From: Thermoanaerobacterium sp. RBIITD
GTDB lineage: Bacteria; Bacillota; Thermoanaerobacteria; Thermoanaerobacterales; Thermoanaerobacteraceae
Direction: 5' to 3'
NCBI RefSeq assembly: GCF_900205865.1
Contig: NZ_LT906662.1
Location: 2,431,411 to 2,495,410 of the forward strand
DNA: 64,000 nt
The translations under genes and the position numbers were made by a program. The notes beneath the pieces are model-generated. The model was not told the DNA's origin and made no database searches. It saw only the letters and a program-made list of their open reading frames with translations. Below are positions 25,641 through 35,036 of the stretch, in pieces (positions within the stretch are counted from its first letter, which is position 1; each line of letters starts with the position of its first letter).

Positions 25641-26697
25641 ATTTCAAGTTTTCTCTAAACTTATGTGGAGAAATACCTTCGATTTTTTTAAATACTTTGC
25701 AGAAGTAACTTGAATCCATGTATCCTACCTTTAGTGCGATAGAATTAATGCTTAAATCTGTTTCGGCTAGTAATTTTTTTGAAGAATTTATTCTTAATTT
25801 AGAAATATAATCAATAAAATTCATATTCATAGTCTTTTTAAAATATCTACTTAAATACTGCGGGTTTAAATGTATATATTTTGCTACATCTTCAAGTGTT
25901 ATATTTCTATTATAATTTTTGTCAATGTATTTTAGTGTCTCCTTAATTAGAGAAGGTTTATCTGCCTTAATATTATCATTTATCATTATATTAAAAAGCA
26001 TATCAATATGATCGAAAACAACTTCCTTTATTTGAGCTACATCTTCCAATTTACTTATTTCAATTGAAAATTTGTCACCAAGTTTTATAAGTTTATCTTC
26101 AATAAAATCATTTTCATTCGATATAAAATCTATCATCTTAATGAATAGAATAATCAAAAATTTTTTAATATCGTCGGATTTGTTATGTAAATGCTCTTCA
26201 ATTATCTTATTAAGTTCAATTTTTACTGCCATTTTGTCGCCTATTTTTATTTTTTCGTATAAAGTATTGTTTTTATTGATATCGAGATATGTCTTTAGAT
26301 TTTTGCTATTAATAGGAAATGCATCTTGCGTTTTAAACATAACTGCATCACTTATGCTTTTAATTAGATCTTCTGGACGAGCGGGTTTCAACAGATAATC
26401 AACAGCGCCAATTTTAACTGCTTGCTGAGCATATTGAAATTCGTCATAGGCAGTTAATATGATTGTTTTGACATTAGGATTTGTTTTTAGTATTTCTTTT
26501 GTTGCTTGAATACCGTCCATTTCCGGCATTTTTATATCCATAAGTATAACATCAGGATTAAGATTTTTTGCCTTTTCTACAGCATCAATGCCATTTTTAG
26601 CTTCTCCGATAAGTTTAAAGTTATTATTTCTTTTTAAAATAATATTTATAGCCCTTCTTTCAATGCTTTCATCATCTGCTATAAGGACTTTATACAT
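25639..26697 (-). CDS. Response regulator with AraC-type DNA-binding domain
   Basis: 352-residue YesN-type regulator. The receiver domain (1-120) has the acidic pocket ADDE and the phospho-acceptor Asp54 in ILMDIKMPEMDG. A linker follows, and the C terminus has two AraC helix-turn-helix units (ITLEDVAKYIHLNPQYLSRY and the LSINSIALKVGYMDSSYFCK region). ATG 26697 is the start because the upstream in-frame GTG overlaps AAGGAGTG. The gene overlaps its kinase by 8 bp. It most likely activates the divergent pdu operon. Confidence 0.92.
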   Translation of the reverse strand: MYKVLIADDESIERRAINIILKRNNNFKLIGEAKNGIDAVEKAKNLNPDVILMDIKMPEMDGIQATKEILKTNPNVKTIILTAYDEFQYAQQAVKIGAVDYLLKPARPEDLIKSISDAVMFKTQDAFPINSKNLKTYLDINKNNTLYEKIKIGDKMAVKIELNKIIEEHLHNKSDDIKKFLIILFIKMIDFISNENDFIEDKLIKLGDKFSIEISKLEDVAQIKEVVFDHIDMLFNIMINDNIKADKPSLIKETLKYIDKNYNRNITLEDVAKYIHLNPQYLSRYFKKTMNMNFIDYISKLRINSSKKLLAETDLSINSIALKVGYMDSSYFCKVFKKIEGISPHKFRENLK

Positions 26698-27907
26698 GTT
26701 TGTCACTCCTTATAAAAGGTATTTTAATTAGTACTTTGGTACCTTTGCCAGTAATACTCTCGATTTTTAATCCACAATCATTTGTAAAAAAGTGTTTTAT
26801 TCTACTGTCAACATTTTGTATGCCAAGTCCCGTTGAGCTTGAATCGACCTTTTTATTTTCTTGAAGAAGATTATTTAGGATATTTTTAGGGATTCCTGAA
26901 CCGTTATCAATAATTTCTATAATTGCAAAATTATTATCCCTATAACCATTAATTTTAATAAAACCATTTTCTACTTTGCCTTCGAGCCCATGTATTATAG
27001 AATTTTCGACGAGTGGCTGTAGTGTCATAACTGGAATTTGGGCTTTTAAAATTTCGTCACTGATTTCAATAGAATATGATATTCTGTCGCCATAACGAAT
27101 ATTTTGGATAAATAAATATTTTTTAATATTGCCTATTTCAGTTTCAATATCAACAAGCTGGTCAATATTTTTAAGACTATATCTTAATATATCTGATAAA
27201 TCATAAATAAGTTCTTCAGTTTGACTTGCATTCTCAATTAATGCCATACGAGCAATCGTATTCAATGTATTGAATAAAAAGTGTGGATTTATCTGCGATT
27301 CCAGTGCTTTTAATTCCGTATTTTTAAGTAATCTTTCTAATTCCATCCTTGCCTGCATTTCATGCATCAGATTCTGCTGCGTAAGATTTGCAAGACCGGT
27401 TTTTGCAATAAAATTAGCAAATAGATAAAGAAAATCAACGGCATCCTTTAGTTTTTGATATGCTATTGTATGAGTTCTTTTTAAACAATCATTTAATTGT
27501 TCAATAGGGAGGGACAGTTCTTTTGAAAGCTTATCAGGTTTTAAATGGTCTTTATAGTCAAATTCATCAACCATAACTTGACCACATAAAACACAACCAA
27601 GATATTGCCCATTTACTATAATTGGTGCGGCTATATCTGTTAAACCTGAATGACAATAATAAACAAATGGCTCACCAGCCCTCATTGCTTTGAATCCACC
27701 AGTTGCATCTGAGCGCATACATCTATGGAGCCCATGTGGTGATGTTCTTACCAATTTACAAAAGTCAGAGAAATTACTGGGATTAACTACAGGTTCTCCC
27801 TTAACATCGACGGTTACGACAGCAACATCCATTATTTTAGCGAATTTATCTTGTAGGTCTTGCAAAAATGGTATATCAATAAGGTCTTTTAGTTTATATT
27901 TATTCAT
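26690..27907 (-). CDS. PocR-domain sensor histidine kinase
   Basis: 405-residue cytosolic kinase. Residues ~5-160 form a PocR ligand-binding domain with conserved cysteines (FCKLVRTSPHGLHRCMRSD, VYYCHSGLTDIAAPI, VLCGQV). This domain is known from PocR, the 1,2-propanediol-responsive activator of pdu/cob in Salmonella. A coiled linker leads to a LytS/YesM-type kinase core with ESQINPHFLFNTLN (phospho-His), the N box LQPLVENSIIHG and the G box TGLGIQNV. No membrane helices are present, so it senses an intracellular compound, probably propanediol. ATG 27907 is preferred to upstream in-frame starts. Confidence 0.93.
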   Translation of the reverse strand: MNKYKLKDLIDIPFLQDLQDKFAKIMDVAVVTVDVKGEPVVNPSNFSDFCKLVRTSPHGLHRCMRSDATGGFKAMRAGEPFVYYCHSGLTDIAAPIIVNGQYLGCVLCGQVMVDEFDYKDHLKPDKLSKELSLPIEQLNDCLKRTHTIAYQKLKDAVDFLYLFANFIAKTGLANLTQQNLMHEMQARMELERLLKNTELKALESQINPHFLFNTLNTIARMALIENASQTEELIYDLSDILRYSLKNIDQLVDIETEIGNIKKYLFIQNIRYGDRISYSIEISDEILKAQIPVMTLQPLVENSIIHGLEGKVENGFIKINGYRDNNFAIIEIIDNGSGIPKNILNNLLQENKKVDSSSTGLGIQNVDSRIKHFFTNDCGLKIESITGKGTKVLIKIPFIRSDKHV

Positions 27908-28146
27908 ATGTATCACCATGTCCAATATTATTATACGTTAAATATATATGCAAGGACTTTTTAATAGATATCAATTAAATACAAAAATCAGTTAATATAC
28001 TACTTATATTTTATCACTTAATAAATTTTAAGTAAATATGTTATAAAACAAACTCAATAAAGTCCAAAAAAATATCAATGTTATCAATAGGCAATTAAAA
28101 ATTAATGTTGAATTTATTATATAGAAAAATAAAAGGAGGTTTATGT
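27908..28146. promoter_or_regulatory. Divergent control region of the pdu operon and its sensor
   Basis: This 239-bp region separates the kinase start from pduA. GGACTTT at 27954-27960 and its complement AAAGTCC at 28059-28065 form a spaced inverted repeat. Related ATATCAAT sequences recur at about 27966 and 28073. No consensus SigA -35/-10 pair stands out before pduA, which fits activator dependence. No cobalamin-riboswitch elements were seen. Confidence 0.4.
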
Positions 28147-28422
28147 ATGGGTCAAGAAGCACTTGGAATGGTTGAAACAAAAGGCTTAGTTCCTGCAATA
28201 GAGGCAGCAGATGCGATGGTAAAAGCAGCTAATGTAGTGCTTATAGGTTACGAAAAGATTGGCCATGGCCTAGTAACTGTTATGGTACGTGGTGATGTTG
28301 GTGCTGTAAAATCTGCAACAGACGCTGGCGCAGCCGCGGCAAAAAGAGTTGGCGAAGTTGTGTCGATTCATGTAATCCCGAGACCACATTCTGATACCGA
28401 GAAGATTTTACCCAAAATATAG
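28147..28422 (+). CDS. pduA: Microcompartment shell hexamer protein PduA
   Basis: 91-residue single BMC domain; six copies make a hexagonal shell tile with a central pore. The start at 28147 follows AAAGGAGG. It differs from the PduJ-like copy at 35037 by only about eight residues. The pore loop reads KIGHG with His at position 40, whereas PduJ here and Salmonella PduA have Ser at this place. This may change metabolite selectivity. First gene of the pdu operon, 17 bp before pduB. Confidence 0.95.
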   Translation: MGQEALGMVETKGLVPAIEAADAMVKAANVVLIGYEKIGHGLVTVMVRGDVGAVKSATDAGAAAAKRVGEVVSIHVIPRPHSDTEKILPKI

Positions 28423-28439
28423 GTTAAGGAGGAATGTTT

Positions 28440-29255
28440 ATGGATGATAAAGTTCTCGAAAAAGTTATGGAAGAAGTGAAAAAAAGGCTTAATCAAAATG
28501 TAACTGCTTCCGATAAAGCAGAAAATATAAAAGAAGTAGAAAAGGAGGATAATGTTATGATGCCTACAGTGGGACTAACCGAATTCGTCGGTACAGCAAT
28601 TGGCGACACAGTGGGGCTTGTAATTGCCAACGTCGATTCGATGCTCCACGAAAAAATGGGCCTTGATAAAAGGTTCCGCTCAATTGGCATATTAGGTGCA
28701 AGAACAGGTGCGGGTCCCCAGATAATGGCCGCAGATGAAGGTGTCAAAGCCACAAATACGGAAATTGTATCTGTTGAACTTGCAAGAGATACAAAAGGTG
28801 GAGCGGGACATGGAAGTTTGATAATATTTGGAGCAGAGGAAGTATCTGATGCAAGAAGAGCGATCGAAGTCTCGTTGAAGGAACTCAATAGAACTTTCGG
28901 CGATGTATATACATGTGATGCAGGACATCTTGAGCTACAATATACTGCAAGAGCAAGTTACGCGATAAATAAAGCATTTGGAGCACCAGTCGGAAAAGCT
29001 TTTGGCCTTATTGTTGGAGCACCAGCGGCAATCGGTGTGTTGATGTCTGATACGGCAGTTAAGACTGCTAACGTAGAGATTGTGTCATACGCGAGTCCCG
29101 GTGCTGGAACTGCCCACTCAAATGAGGTAATAATCTCTGTTACAGGTGATTCTGGAGCTGTAAGACAGGCTGTTATAGCGGCAAGAGAAGTTGGCATGAA
29201 GGTATTAAAAGCTATGGGGCAAAATCCTGTATCGACTACACAGCCATATATATAA
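28440..29255 (+). CDS. pduB: Microcompartment shell trimer protein PduB
   Basis: 271-residue tandem BMC-domain protein that forms pseudohexameric trimers. An N-terminal extension (MDDKVLEKVMEEVKKRLNQ and a linker to about residue 39) precedes the first BMC domain; in Salmonella the equivalent extension links shell and enzyme core. ATG 28440 is 7 nt from AAGGAGG, while ATG 28434 abuts it. A second strong RBS and ATG inside the gene should give the shorter PduB' form. The BMC domains have the family landmarks RSIGILGARTGAGPQ and RASYAINKAFGAPVG. Confidence 0.95.
   Translation: MDDKVLEKVMEEVKKRLNQNVTASDKAENIKEVEKEDNVMMPTVGLTEFVGTAIGDTVGLVIANVDSMLHEKMGLDKRFRSIGILGARTGAGPQIMAADEGVKATNTEIVSVELARDTKGGAGHGSLIIFGAEEVSDARRAIEVSLKELNRTFGDVYTCDAGHLELQYTARASYAINKAFGAPVGKAFGLIVGAPAAIGVLMSDTAVKTANVEIVSYASPGAGTAHSNEVIISVTGDSGAVRQAVIAAREVGMKVLKAMGQNPVSTTQPYI
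28541..28559 (+). promoter_or_regulatory. Internal ribosome-binding site and start for PduB'
   Basis: AAAGGAGG at 28541-28548 precedes an in-frame ATG at 28557 (a second ATG at 28560). Translation there removes the N-terminal helix and linker and starts MMPTVGLTEF, matching the PduB/PduB' arrangement known in Salmonella. Confidence 0.75.
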
Positions 29256-29269
29256 ACGAGGTGATATAA

Positions 29270-30937
29270 ATGAAGAGGTCGAAAAGGTTTGAAGTTCTTG
29301 AAAAGAGAGATGTGAACAAAGATGGTTTTGTCAAGGACTGGCCAGAAGTTGGCCTAATCGCAATAGGTAGTCCCAATGATCCTAAACCAAGTATAAAAAT
29401 AGAAAATGGTGTAGTTGTTGAGCTCGACGGTAAGAAAAGAGAGGACTTTGACTTTATAGATCAATTTATAGCTGACCATGCAATAAATAAAGAAAATTGT
29501 GAAAAGGCAATGGCTTTAAATTCGGTTGACATAGCTAAAATGATTTGCGATGTAAATGTTCCACGAAACGAAGTTATAAAAGTAACGACATCTATAACGC
29601 CGGCAAAGTTAGTCGAAGTAGTTGATAAAATGAATGTAATAGAAATGGCAATGGGACTTCAAAAAATGAGAGCGAGAAGAACACCATCAAATCAATGCCA
29701 TGTGACAAATTTAAAAGATAATCCAGTGCAGATAGCGGCTGATGCAGCAGAATCGGCAATAAGAGGCTTTGATGAAATGGAGACGACAGTCGGACTTACA
29801 AGATATGCACCATTTAATGCAATGGCTCTCCTTATTGGATCACAGACAGGCCGCGGCGGTGTATTGACACAATGCGCACTTGAAGAAGCAACCGAATTAA
29901 GACTTGGAATGAGAGGGTTTACAGCATATGCTGAAACTATATCAGTATATGGAACAGAGAGAGTTTTTATAGATGGCGATGATACGCCATGGTCAAAATC
30001 ATTCCTTGCATCATCATATGCTTCAAGAGGGTTAAAAATGAGATTTACATCAGGTACAGGATCAGAAGTGCAGATGGGATATGCCGAAGGAAAATCGATG
30101 CTTTATCTTGAGGCAAGATGCATAATGATAACAAAGGGTGCCGGCGTACAAGGGCTTCAGAATGGTTCCATAAGTTGCATAGGTGTACCAGGTGCCGTAT
30201 CTGGTGGCTTAAGAGCAGTAATAGCAGAAAATTTAATAACAGAGCTACTCGACCTTGAAGTAGCATCTGGTAATGATCAGACATTTACACATTCACCAAT
30301 AAGAAAAACTGCAAGAACTCTTCTATATATATTGGCCGGAACTGATTTTATATTTTCAGGTTATAGTGCTGTTCCCAACTATGATAACATGTTTGCTGGG
30401 TCAAATTTTGATGCAGAAGATTATGATGATTATTTAATATTGCAAAGAGATTTTAAGGCAGATGGCGGGTTAAGGCCTGTTACAGAACAGGATGTTATTG
30501 CTATGAGGCATAAAGCGGCTAAAGCATTACAAGCGGTATTTAAAGAACTTGGACTCCCTCCTATAACGGATACTGAGGTTGATGCTGCAACATACGCACA
30601 TGGCAGTGAAGACATGCCATTAAGAAACCAAGCAGAGGATATGAGAGCTGCTCAGGATTTACTAAAGCGTGGAATAACTGGCCTTGATATTGTAAAAGCC
30701 CTTGCAAAAAACGGCTTTAATGATGTCGCGGATAGAGTTCTCAATATGTTAAAGCAAAGAGTCGCTGGTGATTATCTGCATACATCTTCAATTTTTGATA
30801 GTAATTTTAATGTTATAAGTGCGGTTAACGATGTTAATGATTATACAGGACCTGGTACAGGATATAGGGTTGAAGGTAAGAGATGGGAAGAAATAAAAAA
30901 TATTAATCAAGCAAAAGGCCCAGAAGACCTTGTATAA
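29270..30937 (+). CDS. pduC: B12-dependent propanediol dehydratase, large subunit
   Basis: 555-residue catalytic alpha subunit with a TIM barrel that binds adenosylcobalamin and converts 1,2-propanediol to propionaldehyde (glycerol to 3-hydroxypropionaldehyde as a side activity). The start [40 protein letters not shown] and the [20 protein letters not shown] region are diagnostic of the diol/glycerol dehydratase family. Diol rather than glycerol specificity is inferred from the surrounding pdu genes. RBS is GAGGTG. Followed after 14 bp by pduD. Confidence 0.96.
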   Translation: MKRSKRFEVLEKRDVNKDGFVKDWPEVGLIAIGSPNDPKPSIKIENGVVVELDGKKREDFDFIDQFIADHAINKENCEKAMALNSVDIAKMICDVNVPRNEVIKVTTSITPAKLVEVVDKMNVIEMAMGLQKMRARRTPSNQCHVTNLKDNPVQIAADAAESAIRGFDEMETTVGLTRYAPFNAMALLIGSQTGRGGVLTQCALEEATELRLGMRGFTAYAETISVYGTERVFIDGDDTPWSKSFLASSYASRGLKMRFTSGTGSEVQMGYAEGKSMLYLEARCIMITKGAGVQGLQNGSISCIGVPGAVSGGLRAVIAENLITELLDLEVASGNDQTFTHSPIRKTARTLLYILAGTDFIFSGYSAVPNYDNMFAGSNFDAEDYDDYLILQRDFKADGGLRPVTEQDVIAMRHKAAKALQAVFKELGLPPITDTEVDAATYAHGSEDMPLRNQAEDMRAAQDLLKRGITGLDIVKALAKNGFNDVADRVLNMLKQRVAGDYLHTSSIFDSNFNVISAVNDVNDYTGPGTGYRVEGKRWEEIKNINQAKGPEDLV

Positions 30938-30951
30938 AAGGGGGTTTTAAA

Positions 30952-31608
30952 ATGGATGTTAATGATGCTTTAATAAGACAGATAACAGAAGAAGTCCTGA
31001 AAAGGATTAATAACCGCGATATCAAAACTGTTGTTGCTCCAAGCAAACCTGATCATTCAGGAAAGCTTAAGCTTATAGAATTAGGTGAAGCCCAAAAAGG
31101 TATAAATAGCGACGAAGTAGTTATAGCAATAGGGCCGGCATTTGGAGAATACCAAACAAAAACAATAGTTGGAATACCACATGAAGATGTATTGAGAGAA
31201 GTATTAGCAGGGATTGAGGAAGAAGGCATAAAGTCAAGGGTAATAAGAGTTCTACGTACATCTGATGTTGGATTTATGGCACATGATGCGGCTTCTTTGA
31301 GTGGTTCGGGCATAGGCATAGGCATACAGTCTAAAGGAACAACCGTCATTCATCAAAAAGATTTAGCACCACTTGATAACCTTGAATTATTTCCACAAGC
31401 TCCATTAATCGATAGGCAGACATATAGAGCAATAGGCAAAAATGCCGCGAAATATGCAAAAGGTGAATCACCATCACCTGTCCCGGTTAAAAATGATCAA
31501 ATGGCGAGACCAAGATATCAGGCTATTGCTGCTGTGCTTCATATAAAAGAGACAGAACATGTTGTCCCTAATGCTAAGCCTATTGAACTACAAGTTGAAT
31601 TTAAGTAA
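30952..31608 (+). CDS. pduD: Propanediol dehydratase, medium subunit
   Basis: 218-residue beta subunit of diol dehydratase. The first ~20 residues ([20 protein letters not shown]) form an amphipathic helix followed by a linker, the pattern of microcompartment encapsulation peptides; the Salmonella PduD N terminus is an experimentally known targeting signal. The body has family landmarks [20 protein letters not shown] and [20 protein letters not shown]. It lies between pduC and pduE with close spacing. Confidence 0.95.
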   Translation: MDVNDALIRQITEEVLKRINNRDIKTVVAPSKPDHSGKLKLIELGEAQKGINSDEVVIAIGPAFGEYQTKTIVGIPHEDVLREVLAGIEEEGIKSRVIRVLRTSDVGFMAHDAASLSGSGIGIGIQSKGTTVIHQKDLAPLDNLELFPQAPLIDRQTYRAIGKNAAKYAKGESPSPVPVKNDQMARPRYQAIAAVLHIKETEHVVPNAKPIELQVEFK

Positions 31609-31617
31609 GGGGGATTT

Positions 31618-32127
31618 ATGATGCAGGATGAGATGTTGGAAAAGATAATTCGCGATGTGCTAAAGACCATGGGTGAAAAAACTGATAACAAAAAGGAAGA
31701 AAATTGCAATAACATCTGTAAAGTGACATATAAGGATTATCCACTCGCACAAAAACGTAAAGATTTAGTAAAAACGTCCACTGGTAAAGGACTTGACGAT
31801 ATAACGTTAGATTCAGTTTTAAATGATAAGGTAACACCTGATGATATTAGAATAACAAGTGATACATTACTATATCAGGCTCAAGTCGCTGAGTCTGTTG
31901 GAAGACACCAATTTGCAAGGAATTTAAGAAGAGCTGCGGAGCTTACAAAAGTTCCTGATGACAGGGTGCTTGAAATATATAATGCTTTAAGACCGAGAAG
32001 GTCAACTAAAGATGAACTTTTGTCAATTGCTAACGAGCTTGATGAAAAATATGGTGCGAAGATGAATGCTGACCTTATAAGAGAAGCTGCAGATGTTTAT
32101 GAAAGAAGGGGCATTTTAAAAGCTTGA
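31618..32127 (+). CDS. pduE: Propanediol dehydratase, small subunit
   Basis: 169-residue gamma subunit that completes the (alpha-beta-gamma)2 enzyme. An N-terminal helix of encapsulation-peptide type (QDEMLEKIIRDVLKTMGEK) is followed by a charged linker, then the conserved body (YPLAQKRKDLVKTSTGKGLD, then SVGRHQFARNLRRAAEL). RBS is AAGGGGGA; either of two consecutive ATG codons (31618 or 31621) may start it. Confidence 0.95.
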   Translation: MMQDEMLEKIIRDVLKTMGEKTDNKKEENCNNICKVTYKDYPLAQKRKDLVKTSTGKGLDDITLDSVLNDKVTPDDIRITSDTLLYQAQVAESVGRHQFARNLRRAAELTKVPDDRVLEIYNALRPRRSTKDELLSIANELDEKYGAKMNADLIREAADVYERRGILKA

Positions 32128-32142
32128 CAGAGGTGATAATAA

Positions 32143-33963
32143 TTGAATCTGATTGCTGGAATCGATATAGGAAATTCGACAACAGAAGTCGCCATAGCAG
32201 ATATTGAAAGTAAAAAATTTATATCAAGCGGTATAACAAAGACAACAGGCATAAAAGGAACTGTTGACAATGTCCCTGGCATATTAATAGCACTTGACAA
32301 TGCAGCTTCGAATGCCGGCATTAACCTAAAAGACATTAAGATGATAAGGATTAATGAGGCAACACCTGTAATCGGTGATGTAGCTATGGAAACAATAACA
32401 GAAACCATAATAACAGAATCTACTATGATTGGCCATAATCCTACTACACCAGGTGGAGTTGGGCTTGGAATTGGTACAACGGTTTATATAGATGAACTCC
32501 AGAATTTGCACGCTGGTGATAATGTAATATGTATAGTTCCGCCAAACATGGATTTTGAAGAAGCTGCAAATAGAATAAATAGTGCGTTAGATAATAATGT
32601 CAATGTTAATGGGGCAATTGTTAAAAAGGATGACGCAGTTCTCATTTGTAATAGACTTAAAAAGAAAATACCTATAGTTGATGAAGTTGAATTGATAGAT
32701 AAAGTCCCATTAAATATGAAAGCAGCTGTCGAAGTTGCAAATCCGGGTGAAACACTAAAAGTTCTTTCAAATCCATATGGAATTGCAACGGTATTTGAAT
32801 TAACCCCCGAAGAAACAAAACACATTATACCTGTTGCAAGGGCACTTATAGGTAATCGCTCAGCCGTTGTTATAAGAACTCCTCAAGGTGAAGTCAAAGA
32901 GAGAGTAATTCCAGCAGGTAAATTAATATTATTCGGGAAAAGCAAAATAGAAGTGGAAATTGGCAGTGGTTCAAAAAAGATAATGGAGAGAGTTGATGAA
33001 GTTAAACCATTAATAGATGTATCAGGAGAACCGGGGACTAATGTCGGTGGTATGCTTGAAAGAGTAAAGCAAGTTATGTCGAAATTGACGAAGCAGCCGA
33101 TAAGTGATATGCATATACAGGATATCCTTGCAGTTGATACATTTATACCACAAAAGGTCAAAGGAGGCATTGCTGGGGAGTTTTCCTTAGAGAATGCAGT
33201 TGGCCTCGCTGCAATGGTTAGAACAAATAAATTACCAATGCAACAAATAGCTAAAAAATTAGAAGACGAAACAGGAATAAAAGTTAGTATTGCCGGTGTC
33301 GAAGCGAATATGGCAGTACTCGGGGCACTTACTACCCCTGGAACAAGTAGACCCCTTGCCATACTTGATATGGGAGGTGGTTCAACTGATGCAGCATATA
33401 TTGATAAAAGTGGTAAAATAAGGTCAATTCACCACGCGGGTGCTGGTGATATGGTAACAATGCTTATTAAATCTGAGTTAGGACTTGATAGTTTTGATAT
33501 TGCAGAAAACATCAAAAAATATCCACTTGCAAAAGTAGAAAGTCTATTTAACATCAGATTGGAAGATGGAACAGTTCAATTTTTTGAAAATCCTTTAGAC
33601 TCTTCACTTTTTGCAAGAGTAGCTGTTATAACCGAGAATGGCCTTGAGCCAATACCGACAAAGTATAGCATGGAAAAAATAAAAGTTGTCAGAAGAGATG
33701 CTAAAAAGAAAGTTTTTGTATCAAATGCTATAAGGGCACTTAAAGATATTTCGACGACAGGCGATATAAGGGGCACGGAATTCGTAGTTTTGGTAGGTGG
33801 TTCTGCATTAGATTTTGAAATTCCTGATATGATATCTGATGCGCTTTCTAAATATGGAATAGTATGCGGAAGAGGCAATATTAGAGCAAAAGAAGGACCA
33901 AGGAATGCTGTAGCTACAGGGCTTGTACTATCATACTTATATGGAAGTGAAAACAATGGGTAA
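32143..33963 (+). CDS. pduG: Diol dehydratase reactivase, large subunit
   Basis: 606-residue chaperone-like ATPase that releases damaged cobalamin from inactivated diol dehydratase. The actin/Hsp70-type nucleotide-binding start AGIDIGNSTTEVAIADI and the later AILDMGGGSTDAAYI phosphate loop are visible. TTG 32143 is the start, behind AGAGGTGAT. It ends overlapping pduH by 8 bp, consistent with coupled synthesis of the heterodimeric reactivase. Confidence 0.95.
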   Translation: MNLIAGIDIGNSTTEVAIADIESKKFISSGITKTTGIKGTVDNVPGILIALDNAASNAGINLKDIKMIRINEATPVIGDVAMETITETIITESTMIGHNPTTPGGVGLGIGTTVYIDELQNLHAGDNVICIVPPNMDFEEAANRINSALDNNVNVNGAIVKKDDAVLICNRLKKKIPIVDEVELIDKVPLNMKAAVEVANPGETLKVLSNPYGIATVFELTPEETKHIIPVARALIGNRSAVVIRTPQGEVKERVIPAGKLILFGKSKIEVEIGSGSKKIMERVDEVKPLIDVSGEPGTNVGGMLERVKQVMSKLTKQPISDMHIQDILAVDTFIPQKVKGGIAGEFSLENAVGLAAMVRTNKLPMQQIAKKLEDETGIKVSIAGVEANMAVLGALTTPGTSRPLAILDMGGGSTDAAYIDKSGKIRSIHHAGAGDMVTMLIKSELGLDSFDIAENIKKYPLAKVESLFNIRLEDGTVQFFENPLDSSLFARVAVITENGLEPIPTKYSMEKIKVVRRDAKKKVFVSNAIRALKDISTTGDIRGTEFVVLVGGSALDFEIPDMISDALSKYGIVCGRGNIRAKEGPRNAVATGLVLSYLYGSENNG

Positions 33964-34393
33964 TGAAATACCATCAATAGTTATTTCAACAAATGGTTGT
34001 AATGATAGAATCTTAAGGGAAATAAAAGCTGGGATAGAAGAAGAAGGTATACCTTATAAAGTATATGTCGATAGTAAGGAATTTTATAAAACTCCGTATA
34101 ATACAGCACTAATCTCAAAATTTGGGATAGGAGCAAATGCTAATAAAAATAATTTAACATTGTATTATTCAAAAATGCCTGATAAAAAGCCTGTTTTTGA
34201 TATCAGTATTGGTGATAGCGATTATCAGGTTGCGAGAAATTTTGGAACAAATGCTGCAAGATTATATAAAGGATTACCCTTTAAATTACTTCAAAAAACT
34301 AAAAATGATACAGCAGATAAAAAGAAAGATAACACTGATATTTTAGAGAATATTGTTAAAGAAATTGTTGAAAAATATATATCCAGCAGATAA
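33956..34393 (+). CDS. pduH: Diol dehydratase reactivase, small subunit, with C-terminal targeting-like helix
   Basis: 145-residue protein whose N-terminal ~120 residues match the reactivase small subunit (VISTNGCNDRILREIKAGIE, then ISIGDSDYQVARNFGTNAA). The ATG at 33956 lies inside the end of pduG. The last ~30 residues are extra compared with the ~125-residue Salmonella protein: a Lys/Asp linker then TDILENIVKEIVEKYISSR. This amphipathic helix resembles the N-terminal encapsulation peptides of PduD, PduE and PduP in this operon, but is placed at the C terminus. Confidence 0.92.
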   Translation: MGNEIPSIVISTNGCNDRILREIKAGIEEEGIPYKVYVDSKEFYKTPYNTALISKFGIGANANKNNLTLYYSKMPDKKPVFDISIGDSDYQVARNFGTNAARLYKGLPFKLLQKTKNDTADKKKDNTDILENIVKEIVEKYISSR

Positions 34394-34409
34394 GGCTGGA
34401 GGTGATTCT

Positions 34410-35021
34410 GTGATAACAAAAGCATTAGGATTAATTGAGACTATAGGACTTGCCGCCGCTATAGAGGCATGTGATACAGCATTAAAATCAGCAGACATCA
34501 CACTTATTGGATATGAGCTTTCAAAAGGTGGTGGCATGGTAACTGTTAAGATACAAGGTGATGTTGGTGCTGTTAAAGCTGCAGTTGAAGCTGCAAAGAT
34601 AGCTGCTTCAAAGGTTAACAAGGTATACACAAGTGTTGTAATACCGAGGCCAATTGAAGGTATAAAAGATATGGTTGTATCAGCCGAAACTGTTGGAGTA
34701 GCAAAACAACAATATGATGTTGATAATTCTGATAATAATCTGAATTCAACAGACAATGTAATCAAAATTAGTAAATTAAAGGAAATAAAGGCCAATAAAG
34801 ATGGAAATAAAACTAATAAAGCCGAAGAAGCTGAGGAAGAGAAAGACGAAGAAGATGAAGTTGAAGAAATAGGAGAAGTTATGATTGAAATAGAAAATAA
34901 AGATGAGACAAAATTAGACGAAATTGCAAATACAAAGGATGTATGCAATTTATGCAAAGATCCGCTTTGCCCGAGAAGAAAAGGGCAGCCGAGAAATTTA
35001 TGCATACATTACAAAAAATAA
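34410..35021 (+). CDS. pduK: Shell protein with BMC domain and Cys-rich tail (PduK-like)
   Basis: 203-residue shell protein. Residues 1-90 are a BMC domain (ALGLIETIGLAAAIEACDTA; pore loop SKGGGMVTV). A long, highly acidic linker (many Glu/Lys, ~110-175) leads to a tail with CxxCxxxxCx10C (from VCNLCKDPLCPRR to LCIHYKK), a possible Fe-S or zinc site as noted for PduK. GTG 34410 is the start because GGAGGTGAT precedes it; an upstream in-frame ATG lies inside pduH. Only some hexamers probably contain it. Confidence 0.9.
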   Translation: MITKALGLIETIGLAAAIEACDTALKSADITLIGYELSKGGGMVTVKIQGDVGAVKAAVEAAKIAASKVNKVYTSVVIPRPIEGIKDMVVSAETVGVAKQQYDVDNSDNNLNSTDNVIKISKLKEIKANKDGNKTNKAEEAEEEKDEEDEVEEIGEVMIEIENKDETKLDEIANTKDVCNLCKDPLCPRRKGQPRNLCIHYKK

Positions 35022-35036
35022 TAGGAGGTAATTTAT

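Noticed and set aside
27926-28146. Possible cobalamin riboswitch before the B12-dependent pdu operon
   Set aside because: None of the conserved B12-box or core elements of cobalamin riboswitches could be found; the region is AT-rich with only short repeats.
31053-33977. Long minus-strand frames opposite pduD, pduG and other pdu genes
   Set aside because: Each lies fully antisense to a well-supported family member, with compositions typical of reversed coding sequence.
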